Below are positions 58,487-64,000 of a stretch of DNA of 64,000 nt, piece after piece. The position numbers and the translations under genes were made by a program. The stretch is taken from assembly GCA_007258455.2 (NCBI GenBank), contig VDFB02193867.1:565516206-565580205 (forward strand), read 5' to 3'. The notes below the pieces were generated by a model. That model saw only the letters and a list, made by a program, of their open reading frames with translations, made no database searches and was not told the origin of the DNA. The first letter of the stretch is position 1. Every line of letters starts with the position of its first letter. This stretch comes from Sequoia sempervirens (taxonomy: Eukaryota; Streptophyta; Pinopsida; Cupressales; Cupressaceae).

Positions 58487-60014
58487 TGTTGGAAATATGT
58501 GCCTCAAACATCACAGGCTGAAACCTCCATTAGAGAAAATTCGGTATAACATCTATCATGTCTGGCCAACTAGCAGCTTTGATACATTTTGTTTTGAACA
58601 GGTCACTATGACCTAGTTTCTATCTTGCCAAATGATTTCACTATGGAGCTATCACTATGACAAGGAGTGTTCGGTATGACCTCTTAGCACTCAGGAGACC
58701 TCTGGCTGACAGGCCATTCAATCATGTATCAGGGAGACTCATGGAGCCAACGGGTTTCGAGGTAGCTTATAGTGGCTTGGTGAGAAGTCCCAGTGAAGTG
58801 TTAATGTCTCACTGACAACATATGTATTGAAGTCTTCGGGATAACTAAGGGTTCTTGCTAAGAAGTCTTAGCGAAATGTTAAAGTCTCATCGATAGGAAT
58901 ATTGCTGATGTCTTCGTGGTAACATAAAGATCTCGGTGTGAGGTCTTAGGGAACAGTGAAGGTCACACCGATGGGGACACATCCAAACGTTCATCGAAGT
59001 AACTCAAAGTGGTCGAGGAAAGGTCTTGGCGAGAGTGTTAAGTCTTGCTGATAGCTAATGGCTATCGGGGTAACCCAAATAGTTCAGGAAGAAGTCCTGG
59101 TGAATGATGTATATCTCGCCGATGATGATGGTTCTTCAACATAGGTCTTGGCAAACGATGGTCATCGGTGTAACAATATGTATTCGATAAGAACTCTTGG
59201 CGAAGGTGTTAAGTCTTGCCGACTACTCTTTGGAGCTTGGTATAATATGTGACTTTGGTGTAATCTTTGGTGACTTGCTATGATCTCCTGGCGAAAGCAA
59301 TAGGTCTGGGCGACTGCTTGCTGATTCGGTGTGACACATGAAGCTTGATAGAACATCTTGGCGACTATGGTGACTCTTGGAGACATCGATATGAAGGTTA
59401 TGTGGCATTGGCGAGACACTGTTAGTGTCTCACCGAGATGCCAACACAGTGTGAATTCTGTTGACCAATTGACCATCCTATGTGGAGTCTTGTGGATGAA
59501 TAGGAGGAGCCGAATGTGAACCGTTAGCAGTTGGTTTGTTGAGACAGTTCTATGAGGAAGTTCTATAGACAGATTTTGACATGGATATACTCTGTGATTG
59601 CAGGTTGTAATCGGGATGGTTGGTTGGTTCGTTGGTTAATCAACAGATTGTTGAGTGATTGTATCAGTGGATGAATTATGTTCTGTAATTACTGTAACTT
59701 GAAGATTTTTGTACAAGATTGTTCATGGTGAATGCTGCTGTAAATAGACACCAGAAAGATAAGTCTGTCATTTGTATGTAATCTCCATTACTGTAATACA
59801 AAGTGATTTCTCTTGGTGTGGTGGGTTTTTCTCTCATAAGGGTTTTCCCACATATATCTGGTGTTCATGTGTGATTGTCAAATACTCTGTTTATGTTATT
59901 TACTTCATAGTGCATCTTAGTTGAACTTTAATTGGAAAAATTAAAAGTATATCTACATTCTTTCCTGAGGTATTGGCATTAGGAGAATTGTTTTCGCATC
60001 TGATTTTCCTTACA
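58487..60014 (+). repeat. Copia 5' LTR with internal repeats
   Basis: It starts TGTTGGAAATATGTG and ends TTTTCCTTACA before the PBS. 1528 bp is long for copia. 58740-59440 consists of about eight to nine degenerate ~75-bp units with words like GGTCTTGGCGA, GTGTTAAGTCT and TTGCCGA/CACCGA. Without the 3' LTR in the window the left edge rests on the TGTTGG start only. Confidence 0.65.
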
Positions 60015-60016
60015 AC

Positions 60017-60028
60017 TAGTATCAAAGC
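60017..60028 (+). promoter_or_regulatory. Copia primer binding site, decayed
   Basis: TAGTATCAAAGC matches TGGTATCAGAGC with two G-to-A changes. Confidence 0.7.
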
Positions 60029-60129
60029 ATGGCCAGTTGTGTTATCCTTGTGGGTACATTGGGTTTTTTGAGTCAATTTTGTTCAGTGGGAGTCTTGTAG
60101 AAAATTGTTATTTCTATTTACAAGCTAAG

Positions 60130-60960
60130 ATGGCTAGCACGTCTGGAAATTTTGAAATAGAGAAGTTCAATGGCAGTAACTTTGAGTTGTGGAAACTCAA
60201 GATGGATGATCTTCTAGTTGATCATGATATGTGGCTTGCAGTGTCTAGAATTAAACCTACAGGCATGAAGCAAGAAGATTGGGACCTTGCAGATAGGAAG
60301 TCCAAGGGGCTGATAAGGCTCTATTTGGCAAACTTAGTGCTTCTAAATGTGCATGAGGAGAAGACTGCCTCTTATTTGTGGAAGAGACTGGCATCTATTT
60401 ATCAGGGGAAGTCCTTGGTGAATAAACTGTTCCTGAGGAAGAAGCTGTATTCTTTGAGAATGCAGGAAGGAGGGTTTGTGGCTGATCATTTGAATGCATT
60501 TAATATGCTAATTGCTCAATTGACATCTGTTGGTGTGAAGACTGAAGAAGAGGATCGTTATATGCTTCTATTGTGTTCTTTGCCAGACTCATGGGATCAT
60601 CTGGTGATGGCGATTGGGAGTACAACATCCAGTTTCAAGATGGAAGATGTTGTTGCATATTTGTTGTCAGAAGAGATGAGAAGGAAATATTTTGAGATGG
60701 CGAAGGAAGCTCTTGCTATCAGAGGAAGACCAAAAGAGAAAGGCAAGAAGAAGGACAAGAAATCAAATTTGAAATCAGAGGGGAGATCAAAGTCTCCTGG
60801 CAAGAAGTCCAAGGTGAAGTGCTGGAACTGTGGGAAACTTGGTCATGTCTGAAAGGAATGTAAAGAGGAGAAAAATAAGAAGAAGGGCTCTTCCAATAAT
60901 GGTTCTTCTCATAGTGATGGTGATGCCTTCATTGCAGCCTTGGCTACTTAGGCATCCAAT
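60130..60960 (+). pseudogene. Copia gag
   Basis: The start is at ATG 60130 (MASTSGNFEIEKFNGSNFEL); the in-frame extension upstream is PBS-proximal leader. Then TASYLWKRLASIYQGKSLVN, KLFLRKKLYSLRMQEGGFVA and MLLLCSLPDSWDHLV (UBN2-type gag). A basic KKDKKSNLKSEGRSKSPGKK precedes the knuckle KCWNCGKLGHV.KEC, complete except that the Arg codon before KEC is now TGA (60850-60852). A TAG lies near 60949. Confidence 0.9.
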
Positions 60961-61395
60961 GATGTCTGGCTGATTGATTCTGGAGCATCTTTCCACATGA
61001 CATCTCACAGAGAATGGTTCACGAAGTATGAAGAATACAATGGTGGAAAGGTGTACTTAGCGAGTGATTCAACTTTGGAGATAGTTGGATGTGGAAGAGT
61101 CAAAATACAATTCCCCGATGGTAGAGTGAAAGGAATCAATAATGTAATGCATCTACCAGGTCTGGCTTGAAATCTATTATTTGTAAGTATGCTGAATGAT
61201 ATTGGAGTACAAGTTACGTTCTTTGGAAATGGCTGCAAGATGACTAGAGGTTCAATGGTGCTGGATAGAGGTGCTCGAATTGGTACCCTGTACAAGCTGG
61301 ATGCATAGGTTGTTCAATGTAACAGTGTCTCTGGAAAGTCACTGAAAGCTTCTCATGGAGGTAAAGAGGGAAATATCCCTAATTATGTAAACTCT
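60961..61395 (+). pseudogene. Copia protease
   Basis: VWLIDSGASFHMTSHREWFT has the DSGA catalytic motif; then YEEYNGGKVYLASDSTLEIV, RVKIQFPDGRVKGINNVMHL. Two stops (TGA near 61168, TAG near 61306) sit at positions that in relatives read Arg and probably Gln. Confidence 0.85.
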
Positions 61396-62066
61396 ATGGA
61401 AGTAAAACTTCTTGCAGAGAAGACTATGCTCTGGCATCATAGGTTAGGCCACATAGGGGAAAAAGGTTTAAAAATATTAAAGAATAAAAACTTGGTTGAG
61501 GGGCTTGAAGATTGTAATCTTGAATTTGAATTCTGTGAACACTGTATATATGGAAAGCAACACTGTGTTTTGTTTTATTCCAGTCCTCATAAATTTTTTG
61601 GTTTGTTAGATTATATTCATTCGGATGTGTTTGGTCCAGTGGATGTTCCTTCTTTGTCTAAATCAAGATACTATGTGTCGTTCATTGATGATTATTCAAG
61701 AAGAGAATTTGTTTATTTTTTGAAAAGTAAATCAGAAGTGTTCAGTCGATTTAAGGAATTTAAGAACCTTGTTGAAAATCAAACTGGTAGAAAAATAAAA
61801 TGCTTAAGGATTGATAATGGCGGTGAATTCTGTTCTGATGAATTTGAAAGATACTGTAAAGACCATGGAATTAAAAGAAACAAGACTACACCTTATACTC
61901 CACAATAGAATGGAGTTGCAAAAGGTTCAATAGGACAGTGATGCAGAGAGCATGAAGTATGCTCAGTAGTGCTAGCTTGGAGGAGAAATTCTAGACTGAG
62001 GCTGTATCTACTACATGTTATCTAATTAATCATTCTCCAAATTTTCCTCTTGTTGAGAAAACACCC
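61396..62066 (+). pseudogene. Copia GAG-pre-integrase and integrase core
   Basis: LWHHRLGHIGEKGLKILKNK with CEHCIYGKQHCV forms the HHCC module. YIHSDVFGPVDVPSLSKSRY holds the first Asp; VSFIDDYSRREFVYFLKSKS and CLRIDNGGEFCSDEFERYCK the second Asp; TTPYTPQ.NGVA the last block, with Gln changed to TAG at 61906. A single-base loss in an A run near 61925 shifts the frame; two further stops follow before 62000. Confidence 0.9.
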
Positions 62067-62580
62067 TTGGAAGCGTGGTTTGGTAAGAAGCTTTCTCTTA
62101 GACATGTTCGTGTTTTTAGCTGTGAGGCATATGCTCATGTGCCGGATGTGAAAAGATCTAAATTGGAGAACAAGGCTGTCAAATGTATTTTTATTGGCTA
62201 TAGTGCTGTCATAAAAGGATACAAGCTTTGGAATCCTCATACAGAGAAGGTTGTATTGAGCAGAAGTGTAATCTTTCATGAGCTGAAACCTTCCACTTTG
62301 GATATGCAGTCAGAGACAAAGTCAGAAAACAATAAGGATGTAGCATTAATTCCTCCTACACCAGAGAAAGAGGAATTGAAAATTCAAAATGTACCTAAAA
62401 TTGGGGAGAGCTCAAGCAGTTCTGAAAGTTTTGAAGAAGAAGAACCTCAGCCTCAGCCATTGAGGAGGTCAACCCATGAAAGAAAACAACCAGATAGGTA
62501 TGGGTTCTCTTTGATTGATTCTACTTGTTCCTATGCTTTAATTTCTAGAACTGATGAGCCTAGGACTGTAAAAGATGCAT
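62067..62580 (+). pseudogene. Copia integrase C-terminal region and linker
   Basis: RHVRVFSCEAYAHVPDVKRS, KCIFIGYSAVIKGYKLWNPH and VVLSRSVIFHE are the conserved GKKP-type C-terminal blocks of copia integrase. An acidic Ser/Glu linker (SSSSESFEEEEPQPQP) leads to RT. This stretch has no stop. Confidence 0.85.
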
Positions 62581-63590
62581 TTAGAATGTCTGATTCAGAC
62601 TCTTGGTTAGAAGCCATGGAAGAAGAGATGGCATCATTGGATAAAAATGAAACTTGGAGTTTGGTGCCCTTTCCTAAAGGCAGAAAACCTATGGGCTGCA
62701 AATGGGTGTTTAAGAAAAAGATTGGTCTGGATGGCAGTGTAGAAAAGTATAAGGCAAGACTGGTTGCAAAGGGTTATTCTTAGGTAGAGGGAATCGATTA
62801 TGGGGAAATATTTTCTCCTGTAGAAAAGCTGACATCTATCAAATTTATTTTGTCACTTGTAGTAGCATATGACTTAGAGGTAGAACAGATGGATGTGAAG
62901 ACAACATTTCTTCATGGTGATCTTGAAGAAGAAATCTATATGTCCCAACCTGAGCACTTTGTTGAGAAAGGTAAAGAAAAACTGGTATGCAAATTAAAGA
63001 AGTCTTTGTATGGGTTAAAACAGTCACCTAGAATGTGGTACCAGAAATTTGATACTTTTGTATTGTCTTTGGGATTTGTGAGATCAAAATCTGATCACTG
63101 TGTATATTATAAAGTTGAAGGTGATCAAGTTCTTGTTATTGCTCTTTATGTTGATGATATGTTGTTCATAGGAAATAGTAAGCTAATGATTTTTGATCTT
63201 AAGTCTCAATTGTCTGCTAAGTTTGAAATGAAGGATCTTGGTGTAGCAAGGTATATTCTAGAGATGGAGATAACTAGGGATAGGAAGAATAGAAAACTAT
63301 GGCTCAGTCAGAGTAAGTATATCAGGATTGTTCTTGAGAGATTTTGTATGAATGATTGCAAACAGCTAGTGGTTCCAGTCATGGAGGGAATGCAACTATC
63401 TATGGAGGACTGTCCCAAATCTCCTACTAAGATGGAGGACATGACTAGTGTACCCTATGCTAGTGCAGTTGGCAGTCTCATGTATGCAATGGTCTGTACA
63501 AGGCCAGACATTGCCCAAGCAGTGGGAGTACTTAGTCGATTTATGGTTAATCGAGGAAGAATGCATTGGGATGCTATAAAAAGAGTTTTC
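62581..63590 (+). pseudogene. Copia reverse transcriptase
   Basis: WLEAMEEEMASLDKNETWSL, GCKWVFKKKIGLDGSVEKYK, QMDVKTTFLHGDLEEEIYMS, KSLYGLKQSPRMWYQKFDTF and LYVDDMLFIGNS, with YVDD at 63147-63158 intact. One TAG (62781-62783) in AKGYS.VEG replaces a Gln of the family. From 62784 to 63776 the frame is otherwise open. Confidence 0.92.
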
Positions 63591-64000
63591 AAATATTTGA
63601 AGGGCACTTCAAATTTTGATTTGTGTTACCATGGGAACTTGGTTGAATCACAAAGGACTCTTAGTATTCGAGGTTATGTAGATTTTGATTGGGAAGGGGA
63701 CATTGATAGTAGGAGATCCACCAGTGGATACATTTTCATGATGAATGGTGGTGTAGTGAGTTGGATGAACAAGTGAAATGCTGTAGTCGCCTTGTCCACT
63801 ACGGAGGTTGAATACATGGTAGCTACTCATGCTTGTAAAGAAGTAGTTTGGTTGAAATGTTTGTGTTCTAACATTGGTTTTGATGCAGGGGAAATAACTA
63901 TTTTCTAAGTCAGTCAGAGTGCAATTTGTCTGGCAAAGAACCCTACTTTCCATGCTAGGACAAAACATATTGGCGTACAGTATCACTTTGTATGAGATAT
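63591..64000 (+). pseudogene. Copia RNase H, truncated by window end
   Basis: GYVDFDWEGDIDSRRSTSGY, VVALSTTEVEYMVATHACKE and QSAICLAKNPTFHARTKHI are RNase H blocks. A TGA at 63774-63776 and a stop near 63907 interrupt it. The 3' LTR lies outside the window. Confidence 0.88.

Larger units (their letters stand above)
58487..64000 (+). mobile_element. Ty1/copia element, cut by window end
   Basis: A long LTR (58487-60014), a decayed PBS, then gag, protease, integrase, RT and part of RNase H on the plus strand. It has about ten nonsense codons and one frameshift. Gag start style (EIEKFNGSNFELWKLKMDDL) recalls the Tnt1/Tork branch, from memory only. The fragment at 27115-28740 is the same family. 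Confidence 0.9.

Noticed and set aside
59162..59476. Minus-strand 104-codon ORF in the copia LTR
   Set aside because: It lies within the degenerate LTR repeats and shows no motif; chance ORF.

Overview
This window looks like intergenic heterochromatin of a large plant genome, probably a gymnosperm (conifer-like) although that is an inference. Almost everything recognisable is retrotransposon: Ty1/copia, Ty3/gypsy of the Tat type (RNase H plus a second archaeal-type RNase H, CX2HX4HX4C gag finger), L1-type LINE pieces and non-autonomous LTR elements. I see no intact host gene, no tRNA or rRNA gene and no CRISPR. Nearly all ORFs carry stops or frameshifts. Two 100-N scaffold gaps (15877-15976 and 48209-48308) break the sequence at places where unrelated pieces appear to be joined.

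Layout, left to right. 368-1231: a DUF4283-type LINE ORF1 fragment that ends at an LTR (start 1232). 2300-5273 and 14217-15876: leader and gag start of a gypsy element, split by a nested block. That block (5274-14216) is a 1.9-kb non-autonomous LTR element. Its left LTR contains a 6.16-kb minus-strand copia element (5447-11609) and its right LTR contains an 857-bp retroposon with a coiled-coil ORF (13037-13893). 15977-27115: a chain of related gypsy units sharing LTRs (LTR starts at 20947 and 25362); one unit encodes gag plus a protease-like domain and another encodes a repeat protein followed by a G-patch. 27115-28740: inverted copia fragment. 30200-34000: LINE with endonuclease, RT, zinc-binding and RNase H remnants.

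36000-48208: minus-strand Tat element GA (gag, protease, RT, RNase H, archaeal-type RNase H, integrase), with a 2.3-kb antisense plant-mobile-domain (PMD) ORF between pol and the 3' LTR. 48309-54890: plus-strand relative GB, with an unrecognised ~920-codon repeat-rich ORF and no PMD segment. 55021-57880: two LTRs with leaders of the 20947/25362 family in opposite orientation. 58487-64000: plus-strand copia element whose 1.5-kb LTR is filled with degenerate ~75-bp repeats; its pol runs off the window end.

The most unusual signals are: the antisense PMD frame, which keeps one phase over about 750 codons while holding about 40 stops that are nearly all explainable by C-to-T or G-to-A change; a recurrent ~35-nt hairpin-like motif (GGGACTCATACGCCA ... 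TGGCGTATGAGTCCC type) in LTRs and leaders of one gypsy family; a 7-bp loop precisely inverted between the two LTRs of one element; and the repeat-rich GB ORF.
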